Positions 36,070 to 45,846 are shown, numbered from the stretch's first letter. The stretch: 64,000 bases of DNA from Myxococcales bacterium (GCA_016703425.1 JADJCA010000001.1:1302001-1366000), one strand, 5' to 3'. The notes: generated from the sequence alone by a model not told the origin. Program-made: numbers and translations.

Positions 36070-38613
36070 ATGATCGAGACGCTCTTTCCCGCCAACGACT
36101 TCTCGCTGATCGGCATCATCCTCGCCCTTCCGCTGCTCGGTGCCTTCGTGAACGGCATCTGGGGGCGGCGCCTCGGCAAGGAGGCTGTGAAGCTGATGGC
36201 CCTGGCCGCCATCGGCGCGAGCTTCGTCTGCGCCATCATCGCCTTCTTGGCGCTCGACAAAATGGTGAGCCGCGAGCACGGCTACCAGCGCCTCACGTGG
36301 ACCGCCTACGAGTGGATGCACACCGTCGGCGGCCGAGGCGCCGGCAACGTCGCCATCGACGCGAAGTTCAGCATCGACGCCTTGAACGCCGTGATGATGC
36401 TCATCGTCACCGGCGTCGGCTTTCTGATTCACCTCTACGCGTCGTCGTACATGGGGAAGGACAAGGCCTATTGGCGCTTCTTCACCTATCTGAACCTCTT
36501 TATCTTCTCGATGCTCGTCCTCATCCTCGGGGACAACCTGCCGGTGCTCTTCGTCGGCTGGGAGGGCGTCGGCCTCTGCTCTTACCTCCTCATCGGCTTC
36601 TGGTACGAGGGCCTCCCCAACGCCGCCGCCGGCAAGAAGGCGTTCATCGCGAACCGCATCGGCGACTTCGGCCTGATCTGCGGGATGTTCTTGCTCGTCC
36701 ACTACACGGGCGCGCTCGACTGGACTGGCATCAAGAACGGCGCCGACATCCTCGCGAGCAACCCGAGCGACTACTACCAAATCCACGTCTGGCCCATCGG
36801 CGGCGGCACCTACACGGGCGCGCTGGCCTTCCTGCAGCCGAAGAGCCCCATCACGATCACGGCGGCGACGGCCATCGGCCTCGCGCTCTTCCTCGGCTGC
36901 GCGGGCAAGAGCGCGCAGATCCCGCTCTACGTTTGGCTCCCCGACGCGATGGCCGGCCCGACGCCCGTCTCGGCGCTCATCCACGCGGCGACGATGGTCA
37001 CGGCCGGCATCTACCTCGTTTGCCGCCTCTCCTTCGTGTTCGTGCTCTCGCCCTTCGTCATGACGACGATCGTGGTGACCGGCGCGGCGACAGCCATCCT
37101 CGCGGCGACCATCGCGCTCGTTCAGAACGACATCAAGAAGGTGCTCGCGTACTCCACGGTGAGCCAGCTCGGCTTCATGTTCGTCGGTGTCGGCGTGGGC
37201 GCGTTCTCCGCCGGCTTCTTCCACGTCTTCACGCACGCGTTCTTCAAGGCCTGCCTGTTCCTCGGGGCCGGGAGCGTCATTCACGCGATGCATGGCCGCA
37301 TCCACGACGACGTGAAGTCGCAGGACATGCGGTTCATGGGCGGCCTGAAGAAGTACATGCCGTTCACCTATTGGACGTTCCTCACGGCGACGCTCGCCAT
37401 CGCTGGTGCGCCGCTGTTCTCGGGCTTCTTCTCCAAGGACGAGATCCTCTTCAAGGCGTTCGTCTCGAAGAGCGTGAACCCCTTCGCGGAGCAGCTCAGC
37501 AGCAAGGCCGGCGCCACCGTGTGGGCTCCACCGGCTTGGTTCGGCCAGGCGGTCTTCGTGGTGATGGTCATCGCTGCGACGATGACGGCTTTCTACATGT
37601 TCCGCTGCTTCTTCCTCACCTTCCACGGCAACTTCCGTGGCTGGGAGGTCGGTCGCGCCTCCGCTTTCCGTTCGCTCCCCGCCGATGAGGAGGTCGACCA
37701 CGACGGCGACCACCACCACGAGGAGGAAGATCTCACCGTGCCGGGCCCGCCGCCCCACGAGTCCCCGTGGCAGATGACGGTTCCGCTCATCGTGCTCGCG
37801 GCCTTCTCGTTCGCCGCCGGCTTCCTCAACCCGGCACCGCTGACGCACACGCTCCCGATGGAGCATTGGCTCCAGCCGGTCTTCGAGGGCACCTTCAAGA
37901 TCGGCGGTGGCGCCGGGCCCATCCTCACCCGCGCCGACGCGCAAAAGCTCGAATGGCCTTTGGCCTTTGGAGGCATCGCAGCCTTCGCCATCGGCACCGG
38001 CATCGCTTACTGGATGTACATGATGAAAGACGGCGCGCCGGCCCGCGAGCTCGCGGCAAAAGCGCCGAAGCTTCATCAACTCTTGCTCGACAAGTGGCGC
38101 ATCGACGAGCTCTACGAGAAAACCATCCTCGCCGCCGTCGACGCCCTCGCCGACACCATGGCCCAAGTCGATCGCTACATCATCGACGGCGTGCTCGCGC
38201 GCGGCTCATCGCTGCTCGTTGCGGCGCTGGGCCACATCCTTCGTGCGTTCCAGAACGGCGTCGTACACGTCTACGCGCTGGCCATGGTCGTTGGCCTTGC
38301 CGCCTTCGCGTGGCACTTCACCACGCCTCACCCGGACGCCACCATGACCGAAGCCTCCGGCGACTACACCCTCGAGGCGGGGCCCGGCATGGGCTACTCG
38401 TTCCGCTGGGACGCCGACGGCGACGGCAAAGCCGACAGTGACTTCGGCACGCAGACGACCGTCAAGGTGCACGTCGACCCCGGAAAGTCGCAGGCGGTCA
38501 CTCTGGAAGTGAAAAACGCGTTCGGCCGCGTCGGCGCGAAGCGCTTCAACTTGGCCCGTCCCGAGAAAGCAAAAGTTCTCGATGTCGGGACCGGCATGAT
38601 GGGAGGCCAGTGA
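36070..38613 (+). CDS. nuoL: NADH-quinone oxidoreductase subunit L with C-terminal PKD-like extension
   Basis: An 847-residue antiporter-like subunit, about 200 residues longer than the E. coli protein. The conserved core is clear: VGWEGVGLCSYLLIGFWY, LPDAMAGPTPVSALIHAATMVTAGIYL, NDIKKVLAYSTVSQLGFM, HAFFKACLFLGAGSVIHAMHG. Residues about 540-560 hold a His/Asp/Glu-rich loop (DHDGDHHHEEEDL). After the last helix (about 728-750) comes an extra soluble domain of about 95 residues with the PKD-type pattern YSFRWDADGDGKADSDFG...VTLEVKNAFGRVG. That tail is unusual for NuoL. Its stop overlaps the nuoM start (TGATG). Confidence 0.95.
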   Translation: MIETLFPANDFSLIGIILALPLLGAFVNGIWGRRLGKEAVKLMALAAIGASFVCAIIAFLALDKMVSREHGYQRLTWTAYEWMHTVGGRGAGNVAIDAKFSIDALNAVMMLIVTGVGFLIHLYASSYMGKDKAYWRFFTYLNLFIFSMLVLILGDNLPVLFVGWEGVGLCSYLLIGFWYEGLPNAAAGKKAFIANRIGDFGLICGMFLLVHYTGALDWTGIKNGADILASNPSDYYQIHVWPIGGGTYTGALAFLQPKSPITITAATAIGLALFLGCAGKSAQIPLYVWLPDAMAGPTPVSALIHAATMVTAGIYLVCRLSFVFVLSPFVMTTIVVTGAATAILAATIALVQNDIKKVLAYSTVSQLGFMFVGVGVGAFSAGFFHVFTHAFFKACLFLGAGSVIHAMHGRIHDDVKSQDMRFMGGLKKYMPFTYWTFLTATLAIAGAPLFSGFFSKDEILFKAFVSKSVNPFAEQLSSKAGATVWAPPAWFGQAVFVVMVIAATMTAFYMFRCFFLTFHGNFRGWEVGRASAFRSLPADEEVDHDGDHHHEEEDLTVPGPPPHESPWQMTVPLIVLAAFSFAAGFLNPAPLTHTLPMEHWLQPVFEGTFKIGGGAGPILTRADAQKLEWPLAFGGIAAFAIGTGIAYWMYMMKDGAPARELAAKAPKLHQLLLDKWRIDELYEKTILAAVDALADTMAQVDRYIIDGVLARGSSLLVAALGHILRAFQNGVVHVYALAMVVGLAAFAWHFTTPHPDATMTEASGDYTLEAGPGMGYSFRWDADGDGKADSDFGTQTTVKVHVDPGKSQAVTLEVKNAFGRVGAKRFNLARPEKAKVLDVGTGMMGGQ

Positions 38614-40550
38614 TGGCGACTCGTGACGTGACGCCGTCGCCGGCGCAGCCCGCGTGGGTCATCCCCGCGCTGTCCACGCTCGGTGTGCTCGCCGCGCTCT
38701 TTGCGGGACTTCACCTCTTCGGACGAGCCGAGGGCGGCTTCGCCCTCTCTCGCGCCATCGGCTGGGCCGTTCCCCTCCTCGTCGCGGCCGCCGTCGGCGC
38801 TTTCGTGCCGACGCAAGGCGGCCTCAAGACTCGCCTGCCGATCGCGGTCATGGCCGCCCTCGCCGTGCTCATGATCACGGCGCTCTGGGTCTCCGACAGC
38901 GCCGAGATCCCCGACGAGCTCCCCAAGGAGCCCAAGACGCTCCTCTCGTGGCTCATTGGATTGCCGATCGCAGGCGCCATCGCGATCCTGTTCCTCCCGC
39001 GGCAAGCGCCGCGGGTCCTTCAGTGGACCACGCTGGGCACGATGCTCGCGACGCTCGCCGCGAGCACGGCCCTCCTGCGGATCCCGATGGGCCGGGAGTT
39101 CCACTTCAACCAGGACTTCGTCTGGCTCGAGTCGCTCGGTATCCGCTACCACGTCGCGCTCGACGGCCTGTCGTTGTGGCTGGTCCTCTTGACGACGCTC
39201 ACGGTGCCCATCGCGACCTACGCCTCCTTTGGGTCCATCCAGTCGCGCATGAAGGACTGGTGCTTCTCGCTGCTCCTCCTTGAGGGCGCGATGATCGGCG
39301 CGTTCGTCTCGCTCGACCTCTTCCTCTTCTACGTCTTCTGGGAACTGATGCTCATCCCGATGTACGTCATGATCGGCGTCTGGGGAGGTTCGAACCGCAT
39401 CAAGGCGGCCATCAAGTTCTTCCTCTACACGATGTTCGGCTCGGTCCTCATGCTGGGCGCCATCCTGTACCTCGCCTACACGTACTCGAAGCTGACGGGC
39501 TCGATGTCCTTCGACTACTTCGATCTCCAGCGCGTGCTCGTGCCGCGCAACGTTCAGATCTGGCTCTTCGCCGCCTTCACCTTGTCGTTCGTCATCAAGG
39601 TGCCGATGTTCCCGGTGCACACGTGGTTGCCCGACGCGCACACGGAAGCGCCCACGGCGGGCAGCGTGATCCTCGCCGCCGTGATGCTCAAGCTGGGCAC
39701 CTACGGCTACATGCGCTTCTGCCTCGGACTCTTTCCGGAGTCGAGCGGTGAGTTCGCCGCGAACCTCGCCGGCGTGGCGGTCCTCGGCGGCATCGTCTAC
39801 GGCGCCCTCTGCGCCTGGAAGCAAGATGACGTCAAACGCCTCGTTGCGTACTCCTCGGTCGCGCACCTTGGATACGTCATGCTCGGGGTCTTTGCGGCGA
39901 CCCAGTCGTCGATGGAGGGCGCCGTCCTTCAGATGATCAACCACGGCATCTCGACGGGAGCGCTCTTCCTCTTGGTCGGCGTCATCTACGACCGCCGTCA
40001 CACGCGCATGCTCGACCAGTTCGGTGGCCTCGCGAAGGTCATGCCGGTCTACGCGGCGCTCTTCGTGGTCGCGACGCTCGCGAGCGTTGGCCTTCCGCTC
40101 ACCAACGGCTTCGCCGGCGAGTTCATGGTGATCACCGGCACAGCGGTCTCGAGCCGCCTCGGCCACTTCGCGGGCATTCAGGCCGTGGGCGCCGCCATCG
40201 GCGTCATCCTCGGCGCGCTCTACATGCTCGGCGTTGTTCAGAAGATGTTCTTCGGCCCCATCACGAAAGACGAGAACCGGCATCTCGACGACATGACGCG
40301 TCGCGAGGTCCTCGCGCTCACGCCCTTCGTCATCTTGATCTTCGTCATCGGCCTGTTCCCGAACCTCCTCTTAAACCCGATGGCGGGCGCTGTGACGCGC
40401 ATCCGGACCGACTTCGAGGCGCGCATCCAGTCGAGCCCGGGGCCGCGCTACTACACGGGCCCCATCAAGATGTTGCCGCGTCGCCCCGAGGCTCCGGCAG
40501 CGCCCGTGCCTGCGCCGGCGAAGAACGCGGAAGTTGGGGGTGGCTCATGA
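38613..40550 (+). CDS. nuoM: NADH-quinone oxidoreductase subunit M
   Basis: A 645-residue antiporter-like subunit, some 130 residues longer than typical NuoM because of an N-terminal extension of about 100 residues with extra hydrophobic helices (IPALSTLGVLAALFAGLHLF, AIGWAVPLLVAAAVGAF). The core is standard: YVFWELMLIPMYVMIGVWGG, FPVHTWLPDAHTEAPTAGSVILA, KRLVAYSSVAHLGYVMLG. ATG 38613 overlaps the nuoL stop by one base, with GGAGG at 38602-38606 as ribosome site. C-terminus is Pro/Ala-rich. Overlaps nuoN by 4 bases. Confidence 0.95.
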   Translation: MATRDVTPSPAQPAWVIPALSTLGVLAALFAGLHLFGRAEGGFALSRAIGWAVPLLVAAAVGAFVPTQGGLKTRLPIAVMAALAVLMITALWVSDSAEIPDELPKEPKTLLSWLIGLPIAGAIAILFLPRQAPRVLQWTTLGTMLATLAASTALLRIPMGREFHFNQDFVWLESLGIRYHVALDGLSLWLVLLTTLTVPIATYASFGSIQSRMKDWCFSLLLLEGAMIGAFVSLDLFLFYVFWELMLIPMYVMIGVWGGSNRIKAAIKFFLYTMFGSVLMLGAILYLAYTYSKLTGSMSFDYFDLQRVLVPRNVQIWLFAAFTLSFVIKVPMFPVHTWLPDAHTEAPTAGSVILAAVMLKLGTYGYMRFCLGLFPESSGEFAANLAGVAVLGGIVYGALCAWKQDDVKRLVAYSSVAHLGYVMLGVFAATQSSMEGAVLQMINHGISTGALFLLVGVIYDRRHTRMLDQFGGLAKVMPVYAALFVVATLASVGLPLTNGFAGEFMVITGTAVSSRLGHFAGIQAVGAAIGVILGALYMLGVVQKMFFGPITKDENRHLDDMTRREVLALTPFVILIFVIGLFPNLLLNPMAGAVTRIRTDFEARIQSSPGPRYYTGPIKMLPRRPEAPAAPVPAPAKNAEVGGGS

Positions 40551-42031
40551 TGGACCTGATGTTCGCCCTCTCGCCGTTCTTCGTCATGGGCGTCGGCGCT
40601 CTCGCGCTGATGCTCGCGGAGGCTTTCTCCAGAAACAAGGGCGGCTTGGCCCTCGGCACCACCGCCGCCTTCGTGGCCTCCGGCGTCTTCGCGGCCGCCG
40701 TTTGGGCACAAGGCGTCGAGCCCACCGTGGCCGCCTCGCTCGCGCCGTGGGTCCTCGTCGACCGCTTTGCCCTCTTCTTCCAGATGCTCCTCTGCCTCGG
40801 CGGCGCCCTCGCGTCGCTCTTGGCCGGCGGTTACCTGCCGGAGCACCACCTTGATCGCGGCGAGTTCTATTCGCTGCTCCTCTTCTCGACGTTCGGCGCC
40901 ATGATGCTCGTCGCCGCCGGCGACCTGCTCACGCTCTTCTTGGGCCTCGAGACCATGAGCATCGGCGCCTACGCCATGACGGCATTCCGGCGCGCGTCGC
41001 CGCGCTCTGCCGAAGCCGGCCTCAAGTATTTCCTCTTGGGCGCCTTCGCAGCCGCCGTGATGCTCTACGGCTTCGCCCTTCTCTACGGCGTGACCGGCTC
41101 GACGGAGCTCGGCAAGATCGGCGACGCCATCAAGGCTGGCGCGAGCTCGAATCCGCTCGTCATTATCGCTCTCGCGCTCATCCTCGTTGGGCTGGCGTTC
41201 AAGATCAGCGCAGTGCCTTTCCACATGTGGACGCCGGACGCCTACGAAGGCGCACCGACGCCAGGCACAACCTACATGGCTGTCGTCGTGAAGAGCGCCG
41301 CCTTCGCGATGATGGTCCGCGTGCTCATGACGATGTTCGGCGACCCGCAGTCGACCTCCTGGTCCTCCGGTTGGCCGCCGGTCTTGGCGTGGGTCGCGCT
41401 CATCACGATGACCGTCGCGAACCTCATCGCCGGGCGACAAGACTCGGTCAAGCGCATGCTGGCCTACTCGAGCATCGCGCACGCCGGCTACTTGCTCCTC
41501 GGCGTCGTCGCGAGCGTTCGCGCCGGCGCAGAGGCCAACGCCGCCGTCATGTTCTATCTCTTGACCTACACGGTCTCGACGGCGGGAGCCTTCGGCGCGC
41601 TCATTCTCTGCGGCAGTCGTGGCGCCGAAGCCGTGAGCTACGAAGACCTAGCCGGCATCGGACGACGCCACCCGGCGGCGGCGTTGCCCTTCGCGCTCTT
41701 CGCGCTCTCGCTCGCAGGAATTCCCCCCACCGCCGGCTTCTTCGGGAAGTATTTCCTCTTCAAGGCAGCGATGGGCGGCGGCTTCTACGTGCTCGCCATC
41801 GTCGCGTTCCTGAACAGCGTGCTCGGCGCGTACTACTACCTGCGGGTCCTCGTCTTCATGTACATGCGCGAGCCCGCTGCGGGAGCGCCCATCGCGAAGC
41901 CCATGCGGTCTGGCTACGTCGGCACGGCGCTCATCATCAGCGCCCTGCTCGTCCTCGCGCTGGGCGTCTTGCCGGGCGCCTCGCTCGACGTGGCGTCGGC
42001 GGCGGCCGCCACGTTCGCTCCCGCGAAGTAG
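40547..42031 (+). CDS. nuoN: NADH-quinone oxidoreductase subunit N
   Basis: A 494-residue antiporter-like subunit of normal length. FLGLETMSIGAYAMTAFRR, FKISAVPFHMWTPDAYEGAPTPGTTYMA, KRMLAYSSIAHAGYLLLG and FALSLAGIPPTAGFFGKYFLF are diagnostic. It begins in the nuoM stop (ATGATGG) and ends the nuo operon. Forms part of the proton-pumping membrane arm. Confidence 0.96.
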   Translation: MMDLMFALSPFFVMGVGALALMLAEAFSRNKGGLALGTTAAFVASGVFAAAVWAQGVEPTVAASLAPWVLVDRFALFFQMLLCLGGALASLLAGGYLPEHHLDRGEFYSLLLFSTFGAMMLVAAGDLLTLFLGLETMSIGAYAMTAFRRASPRSAEAGLKYFLLGAFAAAVMLYGFALLYGVTGSTELGKIGDAIKAGASSNPLVIIALALILVGLAFKISAVPFHMWTPDAYEGAPTPGTTYMAVVVKSAAFAMMVRVLMTMFGDPQSTSWSSGWPPVLAWVALITMTVANLIAGRQDSVKRMLAYSSIAHAGYLLLGVVASVRAGAEANAAVMFYLLTYTVSTAGAFGALILCGSRGAEAVSYEDLAGIGRRHPAAALPFALFALSLAGIPPTAGFFGKYFLFKAAMGGGFYVLAIVAFLNSVLGAYYYLRVLVFMYMREPAAGAPIAKPMRSGYVGTALIISALLVLALGVLPGASLDVASAAAATFAPAK

Positions 42032-42070
42032 CCACGGTCGCGGGCCTTCCTCTTGCAGCGCTGGGTCCCT

Positions 42071-42988
42071 ATGCGGTCGCGACCCCTCGGTGTTCTGCTC
42101 GTCTGCGTCGTCCTTTCGTGCTCGCGCAAGGACGCGGCGCCGGCCGGAGGCGCCAACTCAATTGACGCGGCGGCACCGGCGGTGTCGGTCGCGTCAACGG
42201 CAGCGTCTACGGCCGCACGCGGCGCGCCGATTCCGAGCGCGAAGATCGCCGAGACCGTAAACCCCGACGGCCTCGCCCCCTACGCCGGCGCTACGGGCAG
42301 CGTTGAAGGCCGCGTTACGGTCATCGGCGACCCGGCGCCTCCTTCCGGCCTGAACTTCACCAAGTGCCCCGAAGCAGAGGCGGTCTATGGTCGCGTGTTT
42401 CGCGAAGGCGCGCCGCTCGCCGACGGAGCACGTCCTCTGGCCGACGCCCTCGTGGTCATCACCGGCTACAAGGGCTTCGTCGCGGAGAAGAACGAGGCGA
42501 AGTCGATCCGCATCCGCGGCTGCGCGATCTCGCCAAAGACCATCGACCTCACCTTCGGGCAGCGGCTCGAGATCGGTAATGACATGGGCACCGGGCGCCT
42601 CTTTGCGCCGCAGCTCGCCAACCATCCGCTCCCGGCGCTGATGGTCGCGCCCCACAAGGCGGAGCCGGTGAAGTTGTGGCCCATCGAGCCAGGCTTCACG
42701 CAGCTCATCGATCGCTTCGGGCACGAGTTCTTGGTGAGCGACGTCTACACGCTCCTCCAGCCGCTCCACGCGGTCTCCGCAGAGGACGGTACGTTCCGCA
42801 TCGACGGCATCCCCGTCGGCAAGGTCGACGTCAACGCGCGGCTTCGCCACATCAATCGCGACGTCATCAAGTCCGTCGAGGTTCGGGCCAACGTCGTATC
42901 GCGCGTCGACGTGACGATGGAGTACAAGAGCCCGCCGCCGAAGCCGGCGACCTCCGCCGACGCAGGCCCGCGCATCATCATCAAGTAG
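42071..42988 (+). CDS. hypothetical lipoprotein
   Basis: A 305-residue protein beginning MRSRPLGVLLVCVVLSCSRKD, with lipobox VLSC. An Ala/Ser-rich linker precedes a beta-rich domain starting GSVEGRVTVIGDPAP, with later segments (DALVVITGYKGF, EDGTFRIDGIPVGKVDVNARL) reminiscent of carboxypeptidase-regulatory-like Ig folds. Two Cys (KCPEAE, RGCAISP) may form a disulfide. ATG 42071 is chosen over ATG-like starts upstream. It lies 39 bases after nuoN; a link to respiration is not shown. Family only loosely recognised. Confidence 0.75.
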   Translation: MRSRPLGVLLVCVVLSCSRKDAAPAGGANSIDAAAPAVSVASTAASTAARGAPIPSAKIAETVNPDGLAPYAGATGSVEGRVTVIGDPAPPSGLNFTKCPEAEAVYGRVFREGAPLADGARPLADALVVITGYKGFVAEKNEAKSIRIRGCAISPKTIDLTFGQRLEIGNDMGTGRLFAPQLANHPLPALMVAPHKAEPVKLWPIEPGFTQLIDRFGHEFLVSDVYTLLQPLHAVSAEDGTFRIDGIPVGKVDVNARLRHINRDVIKSVEVRANVVSRVDVTMEYKSPPPKPATSADAGPRIIIK

Positions 42989-43030
42989 CGCGCGGAGCCG
43001 CGACCGTGGTGCCACGCCACAGTCCCTCGC

Positions 43031-44683
43031 TCAGAGGCTCTTCAGCCCCTGCTCCAGCCTGTTGCAGTCGAGGAGCGGGCGGGCCGTCGGGTTTCGGTAG
43101 GGTGATGCGCAGCTGCCGATGAGCAGGCCGAGCTCCCGGTGCATGATGCCGACATTGGGCGGATCGAAGCTGTAGGTGCCGTCGGGCACCGAGGCGGCCC
43201 AGAGGTTCCACGTCGCCGCGTGGGCGGGGTCACGCATGCCCACGTAGGCTTGATGCAACCGCTCGTGCACCCAGCGCACCTCGCGGGACGTCAGCGGCAC
43301 GCCAACCGACGCCGCGTAGGCAAAGAAACCCGGGACGTCTTGTGGGTTGAACTTGTCGCTCGGCGGCGGGCTCGCGCTCGTCGCGAAGCCGTAATCCATA
43401 TCGACGCGCTCGCCGAGGCCCTTCAAGAGCTCGAGGCCCAGCGCCGTCTGGTTCTTCTGCCACGCAATGGCGACGGCCGCCGACTGGTGCGAGCGCATGA
43501 TTTGCCGCGCGTCGTTCTTCAGACACGTAGCCGGCACAAGGGCGCAGGTCGTCGCTGCGAGGGCCTCACCGCTCGAGATGCCGTTCTTGCAGTCGAGGTT
43601 GCCGGGCGCGCCCGAGTGCATGAGCCGAATCGCCAGCGCGCTCGGGCACTCGACGTTCCCGGCGAGCGTGTATTGCGCGAGCTGCTGCGTCGGCGAGATG
43701 AGGTTCAGGTCCTTGTCGAGCGTAGGGATGATGAAGTTGCGGGCGTCGACCTCCTTGGCCCACGCTTCGTAGAGTTCCTTGGTCTGGGCCAAGTCGGCCT
43801 TCGCTGCTGCGTCTAAGCGCGACACACACGCCTGCGTCTGAGCGATGGCCCGGAGCATGTGGCCGATGTCGTCCTTCGAGCGCTTGTTCTTGATGTAGAC
43901 GTCGCCGAAGGTCGGATTGTTTGGAACATGCACGTAATCCGACGGCGCGTTGTCGATGCCGGGCCGGTTCAGGCTCGTGTCGATGACGAGCGCCTGGCCC
44001 CGATCGTTCGACGTGACGGGCGCGGAGTAGAAGGTCCGCGACAAGAGGCGCGGGTTCTTGTCATTCGCGTCCTTGACCATCGCGAGGATCCAGGCCGAGT
44101 AGCCTCGGGCCATCTTGCGAACGAGATGCGCCGTCTTGGCATCGCCGCCGAGGAGATGAGCAAAGCACATGCCCTCCAGATACGGCGACGTGTGGATGCC
44201 CGCGTTGTCGCTCCCATCGTTCGAGTGCTTGTACGTGACGGTGCCGCCCGCCTTCGTCACGGTGATGCCGGTCCAGAAGGTGCCCCACCAAAAGCCGCCT
44301 TGGGGGTGCGTCTCGGGCCAGCCGTGAAGGCGCTCGTCGAGGAAGTCGTAGTAGCGAGTGTCCTTCAGAAGCGCGATGAGCTCGTCGGTCGCCGCCGCAA
44401 GCTCGGCCGGCGAAACGGCCGTGCCGACGTCGGGCCGCGTGTACGAGACGGGGAGCACGATGGCGGGCGCGCCAACGGCCGGGACGGTGGGCGCGTCGGC
44501 CACGGCGGCATCGCTCGCGGCCCCATCGGTCGCGACCGGGGTCGTGGCGCCGTCCTTTAACGCTGCCCCAGCGTCGTCTGGCGACCCGGATACCGTCGCG
44601 GGAGACGCGTCGCCGTCGCTCGAGCAACCGTAGAAAAGCCCCGTCACGATGGAGAGCGTCGCAACCCAACGAGGTGTTTTCAC
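43031..44683 (-). CDS. hypothetical lipoprotein
   Basis: A 550-residue protein. Starting at GTG 44683 gives VKTPRWVATLSIVTGLFYGCSSDGD, with lipobox FYGC; a TTG 12 codons upstream is less likely. After an Asp/Ala/Gly/Thr linker comes a helical domain with ERLHGWPETHPQGGFWWGTFW, YLEGMCFAHLLGGDAKTAHLVRKMARGYS and paired Cys (SRLDAAAK, ATTCALVPATCLKN). The middle looks like an alpha/alpha-barrel hydrolase-type fold, but no catalytic motif is evident. Function not recognised. Confidence 0.7.
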   Translation of the reverse strand: MKTPRWVATLSIVTGLFYGCSSDGDASPATVSGSPDDAGAALKDGATTPVATDGAASDAAVADAPTVPAVGAPAIVLPVSYTRPDVGTAVSPAELAAATDELIALLKDTRYYDFLDERLHGWPETHPQGGFWWGTFWTGITVTKAGGTVTYKHSNDGSDNAGIHTSPYLEGMCFAHLLGGDAKTAHLVRKMARGYSAWILAMVKDANDKNPRLLSRTFYSAPVTSNDRGQALVIDTSLNRPGIDNAPSDYVHVPNNPTFGDVYIKNKRSKDDIGHMLRAIAQTQACVSRLDAAAKADLAQTKELYEAWAKEVDARNFIIPTLDKDLNLISPTQQLAQYTLAGNVECPSALAIRLMHSGAPGNLDCKNGISSGEALAATTCALVPATCLKNDARQIMRSHQSAAVAIAWQKNQTALGLELLKGLGERVDMDYGFATSASPPPSDKFNPQDVPGFFAYAASVGVPLTSREVRWVHERLHQAYVGMRDPAHAATWNLWAASVPDGTYSFDPPNVGIMHRELGLLIGSCASPYRNPTARPLLDCNRLEQGLKSL

Positions 44684-44893
44684 CGTGGTGGCGTGACAGA
44701 GGCTTTTCGCGTCGTCCAAGGATGTCGCGATTTAGTCCCCAATAGACGACTTTGATCCGCAAAATCGTACGCGCGAGCGCGCGACGCGCCGTCTCCGATC
44801 CTCTGGGCCGTGATGCACCAAGCCCGCGGCAAACGGGCGGTGGGTGCCTCCCACGGTAGGTCCTGGGGGCGGCGAAGTCGCGCGCCTCGCGCG

Positions 44894-45757
44894 TCAGCCC
44901 AGCTCGCTGAGGTCGACGTCGATCGCGTCTTCGTCGCCCTCGATGGCGGCTTCGTACGCTGCGCCCGCCGCGCCCCCGCGCACCGTGACGACCCCCGGAC
45001 CATCCTTGAGGACGATGCCGCTCTGCCGGCGATGCGCAGCGCAGCGCAGCGTTTGCCGAGCCGCCGCCCCCAAGAGGAAGACCCCACACGCTTCGCAATA
45101 GCCGGCGTCGGGCACGTAGTCGTCGGCGCGATGCAGGTAGTCGGCGAGAAACAGCGACTGAACTCGCTGCGCCAGGCGCAAACGACCCCGATGCATCGGT
45201 ACGAGCATCAGCTCGCCGCGCACCGTCAGCGCTTCAACGAGGCTACCGCGACGAAAGGCCTCATCGACGTACCGGTCCGCGTCGCCGATGCAGAGCGAAT
45301 CCATGCAGCTCATCGCGCTGCGCCACGCCGGCTCCAAGAGCGACCGGATGTGATCGTCGGCGAGCAGGCCCATGGCCGGCGGAATCGTCGACGGCGGCGG
45401 TGCATCGATGGGCGGCGCAATGCTCACGTCGACCAGGCCGGCCACCGCCGCGTACGGCCCCTTGAGCCAAGCGGCGAGCTCGCGCTTGGTCCAACCGGTA
45501 CACACGCCTCGGCAGAAGGCGAGCGCGGCATCGCGGCAACCGTCGGCGATCGCCAAGGGCGACATCGCGATGGGCAGGATCGGCCGCAGCGAATAGAGCG
45601 CGCTCAAACCGACCCCCGCCTCGTCTCGTCGTGCATGAGGCGGAGCGTGCAGCGATTGTGCCGGTTGGCCCCTCCACGACGCGGGGCGCGATTTCAGCCA
45701 CTTGCCGTTCCGTGCCAAGGCGGGCGCTCCACTGTCGCGCGACATGTCACGTGACAT
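44894..45757 (-). CDS. hypothetical protein with a possible C-terminal zinc knuckle
   Basis: A 287-residue protein with start assumed at ATG 45757 (45745 is equally possible). The frame is open to 45958 but that part is Arg-rich and non-protein-like. Near the C-terminus GYCEACGVFL and LRCAAHRR form a C-x2-C...C-x2-H pattern that could bind zinc. The rest contains helices (CRDAALAFCRGVC, WRSAMSCMDSLCIGDADRY) and ends Asp/Glu-rich. No family recognised. It diverges from the lipoprotein gene at 45847. Confidence 0.55.
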   Translation of the reverse strand: MSRDMSRDSGAPALARNGKWLKSRPASWRGQPAQSLHAPPHARRDEAGVGLSALYSLRPILPIAMSPLAIADGCRDAALAFCRGVCTGWTKRELAAWLKGPYAAVAGLVDVSIAPPIDAPPPSTIPPAMGLLADDHIRSLLEPAWRSAMSCMDSLCIGDADRYVDEAFRRGSLVEALTVRGELMLVPMHRGRLRLAQRVQSLFLADYLHRADDYVPDAGYCEACGVFLLGAAARQTLRCAAHRRQSGIVLKDGPGVVTVRGGAAGAAYEAAIEGDEDAIDVDLSELG

Positions 45758-45846
45758 CGGGCTAACTGCACGGTCCGCGAGCAGGCGTCGGCACATGTAA
45801 GGCGCTCGTAAGTTCGCGCACTCCGCCACTCTGCTAACCGCACGGC

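Noticed and set aside
35767..40283. Two long minus-strand frames (799 and 629 residues) across the nuo genes
   Set aside because: They consist of Asp/Glu/Arg/His-rich stretches that result from the reverse reading of membrane-protein codons; no family motif and they overlap conserved nuo genes throughout.
42989..43030. GC palindromes between convergent genes
   Set aside because: CGCGG-AG-CCGCG and CGTGG-TG-CCACG are too short and too frequent in this GC-rich DNA to be called terminators.
44684..44893. Possible small gene or riboswitch in the gap before the lipoprotein at 43031-44683
   Set aside because: No conserved RNA landmarks or plausible short coding frame; the visible frames are shadows of adjacent genes.
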